Shown here in pieces: positions 33,062-43,158 of a stretch of DNA of 64,000 nucleotides. The DNA is from Bdellovibrio bacteriovorus. Its GTDB lineage: Bacteria; Bdellovibrionota; Bdellovibrionia; Bdellovibrionales; Bdellovibrionaceae. The DNA lies in contig NZ_LUKE01000006.1 in NCBI RefSeq assembly GCF_001592735.1, forward strand, positions 62,001 through 126,000, in the 5' to 3' direction. The stretch's first letter is position 1. The number at the start of each line of letters is the position of its first letter. The notes below the pieces were generated by a model. The model was not told the DNA's origin. It saw nothing but the letters and a program-made list of their open reading frames with translations, and did no database searches. The position numbers and the translations under genes were made by a program.

Positions 33062-34444
33062 ATGATTAAAACAAAACATCCTCAAGGTCTCTTCGTTCTT
33101 TTCTTTACCGAAATGTGGGAACGCTTTTCTTATTACGGAATGCGCGCTCTTTTGGTGTTGTACATGACTCAATACCTCTTTATCGAAATCGATAAAGGCA
33201 AAGAAGTTTTCGGCTTTCAAGGCTTGAAATCTTTTATTGAGATGATTTATGGGCCGATGACGAACCAAGCACTTTCGTCACAGCTGTATGGTTTGTATAC
33301 GGGCTTTGTATACTTCACTCCGTTCTTTGGGGGAATCATTGCGGACCGTTTGATTGGGCAGCGTCGCTCTGTTTATGTCGGTGGTTTTTTGATGGCGATT
33401 GGTCACTTCTTGATGGCCATTGAATCTCAGTTTTTATTGGCGTTGTTTTTCTTGATTATCGGAAATGGCTTTTTTAAACCGAATATCACAACGCAAGTGG
33501 GCTATTTATATCCAGAGGGCGATGCTCGACGTGATAGTGCGTTCACAATTTTTTATATGGGCATCAATCTTGGCGCCTTCTTTTCTCCGTTTATTTGCGG
33601 CACATTGGGGCAAAAAATGGGATGGCATTACGGTTTCGGTGCGGCCGGTATTGGAATGTTAGTGGGACTGGCGGTTTATCACTTTGGTCGTCATCGTTTG
33701 CCGGTGGATCGAATCACTCGTCAAAAACAGACTCAAAAAACCGAAGAACAAGAGTTAACCAAACAAGAACTCAAAGGTATCATGGCACTAGTCATCTTGT
33801 GTGCGCTGAACATCGTTTATTGGGCGATCTATGAGCAGCAAGGAAATACCATGCAGCTTTGGGCGGAAAATAACACCAACTGGACATTCTTTGGCGTGAA
33901 TCTGCCATCGACGTGGTACCAGGCTTTCAATCCGGCGATGATCTTTATTTTCTCGCCATTGCTGATGATCTTCTGGGCGTGGCAAAATAAAAAAGGCAAA
34001 GAACCTAGCAGCACGGTGAAAATGGGCTTGGGTTGCATTATCAGCGGCTTGGGTTTCGTCTTTATGATTTTGGCAGCAAAAGTTATTGGACCCCAGGAAA
34101 AAGGCAGCTTGCTGTGGTTAACCGCAGCCACGGCATTTATCACTTTGGGTGAGATCTATCTTTCACCGATCGGTCTTTCTTACGTCACCAAGGTGGCCCC
34201 AGCACGTATGGTGTCCATGCTTATGGGTGTCTGGCTGATGTCGAGCTTTTTTGGTAATTACGCTTCGGGAGTTATCGGCGGATACTATGATGTTTTAAGC
34301 AAACAGCAGTTCTTTGTCCTCTTAACAGGACTGGGAATCGGAACGGGCTTAGTCTTTTTGGCATTTGCTAGATTTTCTTCAGTCGAAAAATCTTTAGAAA
34401 CAGATGCGGAAAAAGTGATCGCGACGCACACGCAGCCTGTTTAA
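33062..34444 (+). CDS. POT/PTR2-family proton-dependent oligopeptide transporter
   Basis: 460 residues with ~12-14 transmembrane helices. The POT hallmarks are visible: the helix-1 ExxER-type segment FTEMWERFSYYGMRALLVLYM, and the second PTR2 signature FYMGINLGAFFSPF. These transporters import di- and tripeptides with protons, a useful activity for an organism feeding on digested prey protein. It is a single gene with a strong terminator that is shared with the convergent halogenase gene. Confidence 0.93.
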   Translation: MIKTKHPQGLFVLFFTEMWERFSYYGMRALLVLYMTQYLFIEIDKGKEVFGFQGLKSFIEMIYGPMTNQALSSQLYGLYTGFVYFTPFFGGIIADRLIGQRRSVYVGGFLMAIGHFLMAIESQFLLALFFLIIGNGFFKPNITTQVGYLYPEGDARRDSAFTIFYMGINLGAFFSPFICGTLGQKMGWHYGFGAAGIGMLVGLAVYHFGRHRLPVDRITRQKQTQKTEEQELTKQELKGIMALVILCALNIVYWAIYEQQGNTMQLWAENNTNWTFFGVNLPSTWYQAFNPAMIFIFSPLLMIFWAWQNKKGKEPSSTVKMGLGCIISGLGFVFMILAAKVIGPQEKGSLLWLTAATAFITLGEIYLSPIGLSYVTKVAPARMVSMLMGVWLMSSFFGNYASGVIGGYYDVLSKQQFFVLLTGLGIGTGLVFLAFARFSSVEKSLETDAEKVIATHTQPV

Positions 34445-34447
34445 ACG

Positions 34448-34477
34448 AAAAAACCCGTCAGTGATGACGGGTTTTTT
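34448..34477. terminator. Bidirectional terminator
   Basis: AAAAAACCCGTCA (34448-34460) pairs perfectly with TGACGGGTTTTTT (34465-34477), between the convergent peptide transporter and halogenase genes. Confidence 0.9.
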
Positions 34478-34483
34478 ATACCT

Positions 34484-36082
34484 TTAGGCTTCTGTTTCCA
34501 CGATCCACGTGTCGGGATCTTCAAAAAGCTGACTTAAGATTTCTTGGTCAAACAAGGCATTGCTGTCGAAAAGTTCTTTTAACGTCAAAGCATGCTTCGT
34601 AAGCTCATGGTAAGAATCAACTCGGCTGAGATATTCTTCCTTGGTCATCTTGGGCTTTTTTGGATCTTTCAAAAGCTTCTGCCCATAAATCAAAGTGTCA
34701 TAGCTGTAGCTATTAAAAACCAAAGCTTCCAAAGTCGAATAGGGCGACTGCGTTCCAAAGTTGCTCGCACTTAGTGGCGGTCTTTGGTGAAACAAGTCCA
34801 AGATCATCTGGGCATCACCGATATTTGTGTTTTCGCGGCACCACTGCCAATAAGGCGTGTCCAACTGCTTGTTAAACTTGTAGTGAATACCTAAAAACCA
34901 ACGGAAGGTATCCCAGGTTGCGGCGATTTCTGAATTGATGCCCGCAATCGAGGCGTAGTCTTCAAAATTATTTGGCATCAGCTTACATAAAGTCATAATA
35001 CTGTGCATGGCTGTTTGGATAGCCGTGGACTCTAAAGGTTCCACAAAGCCATAAGAATTACCGATCGCAAAAACATTTTTATTCCAGGCTTGCGTGTGGC
35101 GGCCTGAGCGGAACTCCACCATTTTGTATTTTTCGATATTTCCGTATTTCGCACGAACCTCGGCCAAAGCAGTCGCTTCATCGCAATAGAGTGTGGAGTG
35201 CACATAACCGTGATGATTTTCCTCGCGCATAGGAATCGTCCAACACCAGCCATTGTTCATCGTTGTACAGCGAGTGTGTGGACCGATAACACCATTATTG
35301 GGCGTATCAAACGTGAGGGCGCGGTTGTTGATAAGGGTGTCCGTAAAGGGGATAAAGTCTGTTTTTAAAGCTTGGCCCAAGATGCGTGAGCGGAAGCCTG
35401 AACAATCAATATAAAGATCATATGTAAATTTCTGACCTTCATTGGTTTCAAGTGAACTTACAAATTCTTTTTCATCCAAGTTCACCTTGGTCACTTCGGC
35501 ATCAACGATGTCGATACCTCTTTCACGAACCACAGTATTTAAAAAACGGATCAGATGTTTATTATCGATATGGTATGAAAATGGAATGCTCGCCAGGAAA
35601 GAGCTTAGTTCGCCATCCTCGTTGCGGATGACGGGAATTTTATTGGCATCCATCAACACGGATGCCCAGTTGGCGTTGTTGATAGAGTCTTCGTAATAGT
35701 AAGACTCTTGTTGGTGGCCGGCGAAGAAATTAAAATTAAAGTGGTAATCCCCGGGGCAGCCCCAGTCAAATTTGATCCCGAGCTTCAGGGTTGGCTTTAC
35801 TTCGCGGAAGAAACGCTCAGGCTCAATACCCAAAGTGCGATGTAAAAACGGGACGACCTCGGTCGTTGTCGACTCACCCACGCCGATCACCGGAATTTTA
35901 CTAGATTCGATGACCGAGGTTTTAATTTGAGGATGCAGTTTTTTTAAAGCCAAGGCGGTAAGATATCCGGCCGTCCCTCCGCCTAAGACGCCGATGGATT
36001 TGATCTGCGTCGGTGGATATTTAGGAAAGTTCAAATAACTTAAATCAAAAGCGGTGTCGACAGCGTTGGCGATAGATGACAT
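34484..36082 (-). CDS. Flavin-dependent halogenase of the tryptophan halogenase family
   Basis: 532 residues. Such enzymes use FADH2, O2 and halide to form a hypohalous acid that is passed to a lysine and then halogenates an aromatic substrate. All key features are visible: FAD loop GGGTAG (residues 34-39); Lys100 in LKLGIKF, aligning with the catalytic Lys79 of PrnA; WCWTIP at 279-284, the WxWxIP signature separating halogenases from monooxygenases; and Glu351-Ser352 in EPLEST, matching PrnA Glu346-Ser347. Length fits (PrnA ~538). The substrate cannot be deduced, and no flavin reductase or biosynthetic cluster is nearby. It lies 12 bp after an OPT transporter gene on the same strand. Confidence 0.93.
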   Translation of the reverse strand: MSSIANAVDTAFDLSYLNFPKYPPTQIKSIGVLGGGTAGYLTALALKKLHPQIKTSVIESSKIPVIGVGESTTTEVVPFLHRTLGIEPERFFREVKPTLKLGIKFDWGCPGDYHFNFNFFAGHQQESYYYEDSINNANWASVLMDANKIPVIRNEDGELSSFLASIPFSYHIDNKHLIRFLNTVVRERGIDIVDAEVTKVNLDEKEFVSSLETNEGQKFTYDLYIDCSGFRSRILGQALKTDFIPFTDTLINNRALTFDTPNNGVIGPHTRCTTMNNGWCWTIPMREENHHGYVHSTLYCDEATALAEVRAKYGNIEKYKMVEFRSGRHTQAWNKNVFAIGNSYGFVEPLESTAIQTAMHSIMTLCKLMPNNFEDYASIAGINSEIAATWDTFRWFLGIHYKFNKQLDTPYWQWCRENTNIGDAQMILDLFHQRPPLSASNFGTQSPYSTLEALVFNSYSYDTLIYGQKLLKDPKKPKMTKEEYLSRVDSYHELTKHALTLKELFDSNALFDQEILSQLFEDPDTWIVETEA

Positions 36083-36094
36083 AAAAAATCTTTC

Positions 36095-37963
36095 TTAAAT
36101 CGCGGTTTCTAGCAGGATTAAAATAATGCCGATAATAGATCCCCCGGCGATTACTCCGGCCGCGAGAGTTTCTTGGTTATCAACAAAAGCACGGTATCCA
36201 AAGCTTGATTTGTCTTTAAATTTTTGGCGAGCCACCCAGAAAATCAAAGTTCCTAAAGCCATAGACCATGCATCAGTGAATCGCAAAACAAAACCCAAGC
36301 CCAATCCCACGCCCGAAAGTGGGAAGCGGCCTTTGGTTTTTTTGTTTAAGACTTCAATTAAGATCCCTAGCACGGCACCCACCATCGCCGCGATTTGAGC
36401 GGTGATATGTAAGTTGCTCAGACCGTGAGCTAAAACTTCAGAGACCCCTTTCCAAATCGAAGCCCCGGGTAACGGCATGGTTTCCGAGGTGAACATTGAG
36501 ATATCGCCATGAAAGATAGAATAAAATACCGGAACGGCAACCAGGCCTCCGGCAAATATCCCTAAAACGTGGCCGACCGCCTGATGGCGAGGTTTTCCAC
36601 CCAACATGTAAGCAGGTTTGATATCCATTAGAAGATTTGAAGCATTCAATGAAACTTCCGATGTGATCCCGGCGGTCATCAAATTCGTGGTTACATTTCC
36701 TGGGGCCACAACGCCGTAAGTAATCTGCGTCAGTTTTCCTAAAGCGCCACCCGGGGTGATCGCAGTTAAGCCTGTGGAGGTCACGGCGATCAAAGTAAAG
36801 ATAAAAACCAAGGGGATGGCTAGTAACCCCAACCAGTAATGAATTCCAAACCACATATGACCCAAATAAACCGTGATAAAGCCGACGATAGGAATGCCCA
36901 CGGCAAAAATCCACATTGGCAATTCAATTTTATCCAAAGCATGAGCTTCGCGTTTGCCTTTTTTTACAAAAAGCTTAGAGAAACTTTGCACAATGATTTG
37001 CGGCTTAGAAAAGAACGCATACAAAGAAGATGTCGTCATGATGGCCGCACCACCCCATAGGGCCCACATCGTGATCGCTTTAAATTTAGCTTCGGGGATG
37101 ACCCCCGCTTGAATCAAGATCGGCGCGCAGACGAAGTAATTTAAAAAGCCGCCAATTAAAATAGACATGGCCGTTTTCATATTCATTAAGCCGCCCGTGC
37201 CCATCATTACAATGGATGTGTCGAACTGAATGGTCAGATCCTTCATCGGGCTGCCTAAGATTTTTGGTGTCGCAAATTTATAGATGAAATCGTCCCAATA
37301 GTGGGGCAGGGCTAAGAAAGATAATTTGATTTTTTCTAAAACGGCATCCGCACGCAAGATTTCAATCAACGCCGAAAGTCCCGCACCGGCCATCATCAGC
37401 TTGGCCTTAAATACTCCGGACTTACCGTCATCGGAATGCAAGCTTTCTAAAACCACGCCGGCGGCATAACCTTCGGGGAAGGGCATTTGTTCTTCGTTAA
37501 TGAAGCGCTTTTTTAAAGGAAACGCAAACAGAACCCCCAGCAAGGCGAGAACCACAATCCACCAAAAGGTTTGCCACATCGGAATCACTTCGCCCGTCAC
37601 CATCATGTAAGCGGGGATAGAGGCCATCATGGGGGCCGTCATATACCCGGCGCTGGTGGCGATACTTTGCATGGCATTGTTTTCAAGGATCGTCATGTGC
37701 GAGCCCAGGCGCATCTTGTCCATCAGTTTAAAAAACGCGAAAGACAAAATCACGGAAGAGATCCCTACACCCAAAGTCCACCCGGTTTTAATCCCGATGT
37801 AAAGGTTGGTAAGACTTAAGATGCCCCCTAAGATCATTCCAGTCAGAGCCGATCTTAAAGTCAGTTGTGGCATATCGCCTTTATAGACGTTCTTTAACCA
37901 CCACTCGTCTTTTTCTTCGAGTGTCATAGTCTGAACTTGTTCTTCGGTGAGTTCTTTAATCAT
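36095..37963 (-). CDS. OPT-family oligopeptide/metal-chelate transporter
   Basis: 622 residues with about 14-16 hydrophobic helices. Features fit the OPT superfamily: LTLRSALTGMILGGILSLTNLYIGIKTGWTLG near the N terminus and a duplicated-looking second half with GLGFVLRFTDAW. OPT proteins import peptides or siderophore/metal complexes. The ATG has AAGGA upstream. The halogenase gene follows after 12 bp, so the two very likely share a transcript; this pairing may mean that the transporter supplies the halogenase substrate, but that is inference. Confidence 0.9.
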   Translation of the reverse strand: MIKELTEEQVQTMTLEEKDEWWLKNVYKGDMPQLTLRSALTGMILGGILSLTNLYIGIKTGWTLGVGISSVILSFAFFKLMDKMRLGSHMTILENNAMQSIATSAGYMTAPMMASIPAYMMVTGEVIPMWQTFWWIVVLALLGVLFAFPLKKRFINEEQMPFPEGYAAGVVLESLHSDDGKSGVFKAKLMMAGAGLSALIEILRADAVLEKIKLSFLALPHYWDDFIYKFATPKILGSPMKDLTIQFDTSIVMMGTGGLMNMKTAMSILIGGFLNYFVCAPILIQAGVIPEAKFKAITMWALWGGAAIMTTSSLYAFFSKPQIIVQSFSKLFVKKGKREAHALDKIELPMWIFAVGIPIVGFITVYLGHMWFGIHYWLGLLAIPLVFIFTLIAVTSTGLTAITPGGALGKLTQITYGVVAPGNVTTNLMTAGITSEVSLNASNLLMDIKPAYMLGGKPRHQAVGHVLGIFAGGLVAVPVFYSIFHGDISMFTSETMPLPGASIWKGVSEVLAHGLSNLHITAQIAAMVGAVLGILIEVLNKKTKGRFPLSGVGLGLGFVLRFTDAWSMALGTLIFWVARQKFKDKSSFGYRAFVDNQETLAAGVIAGGSIIGIILILLETAI

Positions 37964-38104
37964 ATGAAGTCCTTCTGATTAGAAGGACATTAGCATTTTG
38001 CTTAGGCCGGGACCAAAATAAATTAAATATAAAAACTAAATAAGGAAATAAGGTTAACGCCCTCAGTTGCCCACGCGGCAGTGCTTGGTGTCGAGAAAAC
38101 TTGG

Positions 38105-38539
38105 TTAGAAATTCTGGCTGTAATTGAAACAACTAGAAATATCTCGCGACCCTAACACAGAACCGTCTTTCGGATCGACTAGAAGGGCCTTTGGTTCAAC
38201 TTCAGCGGCAAAAGGATAAATTTCTCCGTTCTCGCCCTGAACAAGATACCAGCCTGAGGGGTCTTTGGTTTTGAACGTTAAGCGAAGAACCAAGTCGACA
38301 CCTTTTTTGGTTTTTACACTGAAGAAAAGATATGCAAGGGGTGAAGGACCTGAGCCTTCCATAACATGAGAGTATAAAAGTCTGTTTAAAGTAAATACTT
38401 CCGTTGCACCCAATGCGGCTTGAACAGCACATTTTGAAAATTCATCGTGGTTCTCGGAAGTTCGTAAAGCAAATCCTTGTCCTGATGCCATAGCGGAAAC
38501 AGCAAACAAACCCGATAATATAAAGATGAGTAGTTTCAT
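38105..38539 (-). CDS. Small secreted protein (hypothetical)
   Basis: 144 residues; signal peptide MKLLIFILSGLFAVSAMAS with cleavage near residue 18-19. The mature part has two Cys residues (SKCAVQ and SSCFNY) likely forming a disulfide, and a beta-rich middle with GWYLVQGENGEIYPF. GAGGGC lies before the ATG. No family recognised. The 140-bp gap between this gene and the OPT gene shows no clear feature. Confidence 0.75.
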   Translation of the reverse strand: MKLLIFILSGLFAVSAMASGQGFALRTSENHDEFSKCAVQAALGATEVFTLNRLLYSHVMEGSGPSPLAYLFFSVKTKKGVDLVLRLTFKTKDPSGWYLVQGENGEIYPFAAEVEPKALLVDPKDGSVLGSRDISSCFNYSQNF

Positions 38540-38621
38540 AATGCCCTCATTTGGAATCCGATATAGGCACTATCATCATCTAACCGCGCTGTCCAGAAAG
38601 GTAAATCCTTTTGTTGAAAAA

Positions 38622-38649
38622 AAAGCCCCGGTGTTTCCACCAGGGCTTT
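38622..38649 (-). terminator. Terminator after fusA
   Basis: Read on the minus strand, AAAGCCCTGGTG pairs with CACCGGGGCTTT (one mismatch) and is followed by further T. It lies ~40 bp beyond the fusA stop. Confidence 0.8.
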
Positions 38650-38689
38650 GAAATCTTATATGATTTTTTAATCCTCCGCGTCCGCGGGA

Positions 38690-40798
38690 TTACTTTTGCT
38701 CAGCGGCGCGCTTAGCTTGGTATTTCTTAACAAGTTCTTCTTGGATGTTACGAGGTACAGTAGCGTACTTCGCGAATTCCATAGAGAACTCACCTTTACC
38801 TTTAGTCGCTGAACGCAAATCCGTTGAGTAACCGAACATTTCTGTCAACGGTACTTCCGCTTCGATCACGCAGTTGCCGTCGAAAGCAGTTGTGCCCACG
38901 ATAGTACCACGGCGTTGGTTGATTTGACCAACCGCTGAACCTTGATATTCATCTGGAACAACAGTTTCAAGCTTCATGATCGGCTCAAGAACTGCTGGTT
39001 TCGCAGAAGCATACACTTCACGAAGAGCCGCCATACCTGCGATTTTAAACGCCATGTATGATGAGTCGACGTCATGGTAAGCACCGTCTTGAAGAACAAC
39101 GTCTACGCCAACAATCGGGAAGCCGATAAGTGGACCTTTAACTGTTTGTTCTTTGAAACCTTCTTCAACCGCAGGGATGAATTCTTTAGGAATACGACCA
39201 CCCACGACTTCATTCGTAAATTTAAATACAGAGCCATCTTCCTGTGGAGGAAGTGGTTGCAATTTACCAACGATTTTCGCGTACTGACCAGAACCACCTG
39301 TTTGTTTTTTGTGAGTGTAGTCAAACGGAGTTTCTTGAGAGATCGTCTCACGGTACGCCACTTGAGGTTGACCCACGATAACTTCACAGTTGAATTCACG
39401 TTTCATGCGCTCAATGTAGATCTCTAAGTGCAACTCGCCCATACCAGAGATGATAGTCTCATTTGATTCCTCGTCACGGTGAACGCGGAAAGTAGGGTCT
39501 TCCTTACGGAATTTTTGAAGCGCTTTAGAGAAGTTATTCGCGGCAGCTTTGTCTTTTGGAGCAACTGCCAACGAGATAACCGCGTCTGGTACGTGCATAG
39601 ATTGCATAGAGTAGTTGATTTCTTCAGAGCAGAAAGTATCGCCTGAAGCGCAATCAATACCGAACAATGCAACGATGTCACCCGCATAAGCTGTGTCGAT
39701 ATCTTCCATTTTGTCAGAGTGCATACGCACTAGACGAGGAATCTTAACGGCTTTCTTATTCGTTTGATTCGTGATGAACGCACCTTTAGCCAATTTACCT
39801 TGGTAAACACGCATGTAGGTCAATTGACCAAATGGAGTTTCCGCAAGTTTGAAGGCCAAAGCCACTGTTGGTTTTGTTGAATCTGGGAACAACTCGACTT
39901 TTTCTTCGCCTTTGTTCAAATCCAACGCGTGTTCTTTTTTCTCTGCCGGAGTCGGAAGATAGTAAGTTACGCCATCCAACAAGTGCTGAACGTTTTTGTT
40001 TTTAAACGCAGAACCGCAGAATACCGGAACAAGTTTCAAGCTGATCACACCTTTACGGATAGCCGCTTTGATCTCGTCGATAGTTGGTTCTTCTTCCATC
40101 AAGAATTTCTCGCCGATACCATCGTCGATGTCAGCAAGAGCACCGATCAATGTTTGACGGTATTCTTTAGCTTGATCCACTAGATCAGCTGGAACCGGGA
40201 TTTCAGTGATTTTTTCACCGTCTTCACCTTCGTTGATGTAAGCTTTCATCGTCACTAGATCCACGATTCCACGGTGTTGGTCTTCCAAACCGATGGGGAT
40301 GTTGATCATCACTGCATTTAAACGCAATTTTTCAATCAAAGCGTCTTTAACGCGGAACGGATTGGCGCCTTGACGGTCCAATTTGTTCACGAACGCCAAA
40401 CGAGGAACGCCGTAACGTTTCATCTGACGGTCAACGGTAATAGATTGAGATTGAACGCCGGATACACCGCAAAGAACTAGAACCGCACCGTCAAGAACGC
40501 GAAGTGAACGTTCAACTTCAACTGTGAAGTCAACGTGCCCCGGTGTATCGATCAAGTTGATTGTGTAGTCTTTCCACTGAACTTGAGTCGCAGCAGATTG
40601 AATCGTGATCCCTTTTTCTCTCTCTAGATCCATGGAGTCCATTGTTGCGCCAACGCCGTCTTTACCACGAACTTCGTGGATGGCGTGGATTTTACCTCCA
40701 TAGAACAAAATACGCTCAGACAGAGTCGTTTTTCCCGAGTCGATGTGAGCCGAGATACCAATATTTCTGACCGTATCAATATTCCACTTTTTGGACAT
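38690..40798 (-). CDS. fusA: Translation elongation factor G
   Basis: A 702-residue ribosomal translocase GTPase. G1 is AHIDSGKTT, switch II has [16 protein letters not shown] and NKLD provides G4. The five EF-G domains run in order to a basic C terminus ([11 protein letters not shown]). Full length and intact. Unlike the str operon arrangement, it stands alone here, with its own terminator and no rpsL, rpsG or tuf alongside, so a paralogue elsewhere is possible. Domain IV contains [14 protein letters not shown], the usual tip-region text. Confidence 0.97.
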   Translation of the reverse strand: MSKKWNIDTVRNIGISAHIDSGKTTLSERILFYGGKIHAIHEVRGKDGVGATMDSMDLEREKGITIQSAATQVQWKDYTINLIDTPGHVDFTVEVERSLRVLDGAVLVLCGVSGVQSQSITVDRQMKRYGVPRLAFVNKLDRQGANPFRVKDALIEKLRLNAVMINIPIGLEDQHRGIVDLVTMKAYINEGEDGEKITEIPVPADLVDQAKEYRQTLIGALADIDDGIGEKFLMEEEPTIDEIKAAIRKGVISLKLVPVFCGSAFKNKNVQHLLDGVTYYLPTPAEKKEHALDLNKGEEKVELFPDSTKPTVALAFKLAETPFGQLTYMRVYQGKLAKGAFITNQTNKKAVKIPRLVRMHSDKMEDIDTAYAGDIVALFGIDCASGDTFCSEEINYSMQSMHVPDAVISLAVAPKDKAAANNFSKALQKFRKEDPTFRVHRDEESNETIISGMGELHLEIYIERMKREFNCEVIVGQPQVAYRETISQETPFDYTHKKQTGGSGQYAKIVGKLQPLPPQEDGSVFKFTNEVVGGRIPKEFIPAVEEGFKEQTVKGPLIGFPIVGVDVVLQDGAYHDVDSSYMAFKIAGMAALREVYASAKPAVLEPIMKLETVVPDEYQGSAVGQINQRRGTIVGTTAFDGNCVIEAEVPLTEMFGYSTDLRSATKGKGEFSMEFAKYATVPRNIQEELVKKYQAKRAAEQK

Positions 40799-40992
40799 AT
40801 CTTTACCCTTTTCTCTAAGTGTTCTCTTTAGTTGGTCTTTATCGTTACTTTTATGAAAGCATTCGGATTATCACCGAATGCGTCGGAGTGCAAAAGAAGA
40901 TTCTATAGGAACCACGCGACGCAACGCTACAAGATAATATGTGCACTCGACAGACTCTCGTCAAGGTACCGGTAAAGGAGTACCATATTGAA

Positions 40993-42447
40993 ATGTTCCA
41001 ACCTGATTTAAGCCGACTTTTACGAGAGAATTTCCCTTTTGATTCCTTCCGGGGGGAGCAAGAATCCATTTTGCGCAAAATCTGGGCAAATGAAGACCTC
41101 TTAGCCTTGATGCCGACGGGAATGGGAAAGAGTCTCTGCTTCCAATTTCCCGCCAAAGTTCGTGACGGTTTGGTCGTTGTTATCTCGCCCTTAATCGCTT
41201 TAATGCAAGATCAGGTTTATAAAGCGCAAGATTTGGGGATCTCAGCCACGTTTTTAAGCTCTACCTTGACCCGGGATGAACGGGAAAGCCGCCAAGCCCG
41301 CATCGCCAAAGGGGAGTTCAAGCTGCTTTACGTGACTCCGGAACGTTTTCGTAAACCGGAATTCCTAGAAGCCATCAAATCCTGCAAGATCCAACTTTTG
41401 GCCGTGGACGAAGCCCATTGTATTTCTCAGTGGGGCCATGATTTTCGCCCCGACTATTCACGAGTTGGGGAATTTCGTCAGATCCTGGGAAATCCGCCCA
41501 CTGTGGCGTTGACAGCGACGGCGACCCCTGAGGTTCAAAAAGATATCCTGGCAAAACTTTTCATTCCTGACGCCGAAATTATTTCAGCGGGCATCGAGCG
41601 GCCCAACCTTGGACTGCATGTCCACGATGTTTATGGGGTGGATGAAAAAATTCGCGCCATTATTGGCTTACATCACCAAACCCCGGGAGCGACGATCGTT
41701 TATTGCTCGTTGATCCAAACGTTGAAAAAGGTGGCCGGCGCCCTTTCGAGAATGGGATTAAAGCCGTTGGTGTATCACGGGGATCTGCCTCCGCAGGATC
41801 GTAAACGCAATCAAAAACAATTTATTAGTGATCCCGCTCCGTTAATGATCGCGACCCCGGCATTTGGTTTGGGAATTGATAAAAATAACGTCCGTCTTTT
41901 GATTCACGCCGAAACCCCCAGTTCGCTAGAGTCTTATTTTCAAGAGGTCGGCCGCGCGGGACGGGACGGGGTGGACTCCTTCTGTCATTTGCTTTACGAC
42001 CAAGAAGACGTCTCGATTCAAATGGAGTTTTTAAAGTGGTCGCATCCCGAACCTGACTTTATTCGCAAAATTTATCAGCTGATCGAAGAAAAGCGCATGC
42101 AGGTCGATCAAGAGGGATTTGATTTTTTGCGCGAGCAAATGAATTTTAAAAACCGTCGTGACTTCCGCGCCGAAGCCGCCGTCAGTATTTTAGAGCGTTG
42201 GGGGTGTTTAGAAAAGTCCGACGATCCCTTTCCATTTGCCATCGTCCACGAACCGACGGCCGAGCAGTTTGCGGCTGAAAACGGGGTTGAAGTTTTACGC
42301 GCGCAAAACACGAAATTGCTAAAAATGGTTCAGTGGGCCACGCAAGATTCGGAATGTCGTCTGAATATGATCTATCATTATTTCGGTCATGCTCATGAAG
42401 TTCCATGCGGTAAATGTGATGTCTGCACCACGCGAGGCCCCGAGTGA
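40993..42447 (+). CDS. RecQ-type ATP-dependent DNA helicase (short form)
   Basis: 484 residues from the ATG at 40993 (AAAGGAG lies 12 bp upstream; an ATG at 40939 would add 18 residues across that site). SF2 helicase motifs: Walker A TGMGKS, Walker B DEAH in VDEAHCISQWGHDFRPDY, the aromatic-rich loop, and motif VI QEVGRAGRDG. The C-terminal zinc site has CRLNMIYHYFGH and CGKCDVC. It ends there, so the winged-helix/HRDC parts of E. coli RecQ (~610 residues) are reduced or absent, like the short RecQ/RecS proteins. The aat gene overlaps its stop by 4 bp. Confidence 0.92.
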   Translation: MFQPDLSRLLRENFPFDSFRGEQESILRKIWANEDLLALMPTGMGKSLCFQFPAKVRDGLVVVISPLIALMQDQVYKAQDLGISATFLSSTLTRDERESRQARIAKGEFKLLYVTPERFRKPEFLEAIKSCKIQLLAVDEAHCISQWGHDFRPDYSRVGEFRQILGNPPTVALTATATPEVQKDILAKLFIPDAEIISAGIERPNLGLHVHDVYGVDEKIRAIIGLHHQTPGATIVYCSLIQTLKKVAGALSRMGLKPLVYHGDLPPQDRKRNQKQFISDPAPLMIATPAFGLGIDKNNVRLLIHAETPSSLESYFQEVGRAGRDGVDSFCHLLYDQEDVSIQMEFLKWSHPEPDFIRKIYQLIEEKRMQVDQEGFDFLREQMNFKNRRDFRAEAAVSILERWGCLEKSDDPFPFAIVHEPTAEQFAAENGVEVLRAQNTKLLKMVQWATQDSECRLNMIYHYFGHAHEVPCGKCDVCTTRGPE

Positions 42448-43106
42448 AAAAAAAGTTCGGCCCTTCATCCGTCGAATTTCCTGACCCACGAGATACTCTG
42501 GCGGAGGGAATTATTGCCGTTGGTGGGCGACTGGATGTGGCGACTCTCTATGAGGCCTACTCTCGAGGGATTTTCCCCTGGCCCCAAGAAGGAATGCCGA
42601 TGTTATGGTTTTCTCCCGAACGGCGCGGGGTCTTAATCTTTAAAGAGTTTAAAGTTCCCGAAAGCTTAAGGCGTTTTCGCCGTAAGCACCCTGAGATCAC
42701 TTTCACCGTCAATAAAGACTTTCAACAGGTATTAGAAGAATGTGCAAAACAACCTCGCCCCCATCAGCAAGGGACATGGATCACGCCGGCGATGAAGCGG
42801 GCGTATTTAGATTTTTTTAATGAAGGTTTTGGTCTTTCGATCGAGGTTCGCGAAAACAATATCGTCATTGGCGGGATCTACGGCGTTTTGGTCGAGGGCG
42901 TTTTTAGTGGTGAAAGTATGTTTTATAAAAAGCCCAATGCTTCAAAATTGGCACTTTGGTATCTAGTGGATCATTTGCAATCCCAAGGCCATGAATGGAT
43001 TGACGTCCAAATGGTGACCCCGGTGGTGGAAAGCATGGGAGGCAAATATGTTGATCGAGAGGTTTACCTCACCATGCTCACGTTACGGCATAAGAATTTT
43101 TTTTAA
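42444..43106 (+). CDS. aat: Leucyl/phenylalanyl-tRNA-protein transferase
   Basis: 220 residues from a GTG that overlaps the helicase stop (GTGA). Adds Leu or Phe to proteins with N-terminal Arg or Lys, marking them for ClpAP degradation (N-degron pathway). Family hallmarks include the ARGIFPWP-like YSRGIFPWPQEG, WFSPERRGVL, a GTWIT block and the GEYSM-like GVFSGESMFYKKPNASKLAL. The N-terminal ~20 residues have the FPDP-like text EFPDPRDTLAEGI. Length is normal for the family. Confidence 0.95.
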   Translation: MKKKFGPSSVEFPDPRDTLAEGIIAVGGRLDVATLYEAYSRGIFPWPQEGMPMLWFSPERRGVLIFKEFKVPESLRRFRRKHPEITFTVNKDFQQVLEECAKQPRPHQQGTWITPAMKRAYLDFFNEGFGLSIEVRENNIVIGGIYGVLVEGVFSGESMFYKKPNASKLALWYLVDHLQSQGHEWIDVQMVTPVVESMGGKYVDREVYLTMLTLRHKNFF

Positions 43107-43158
43107 AGACCCCGCCTTGATTGCAATTCCGGCCCAGGATGTGTAAGTACGTTTTTAA

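Noticed and set aside
36438-36914. ~158-codon minus-strand frame within the OPT gene
   Set aside because: Same-strand shifted frame of a secure transporter gene; Arg/Gly/Tyr-rich shadow translation.
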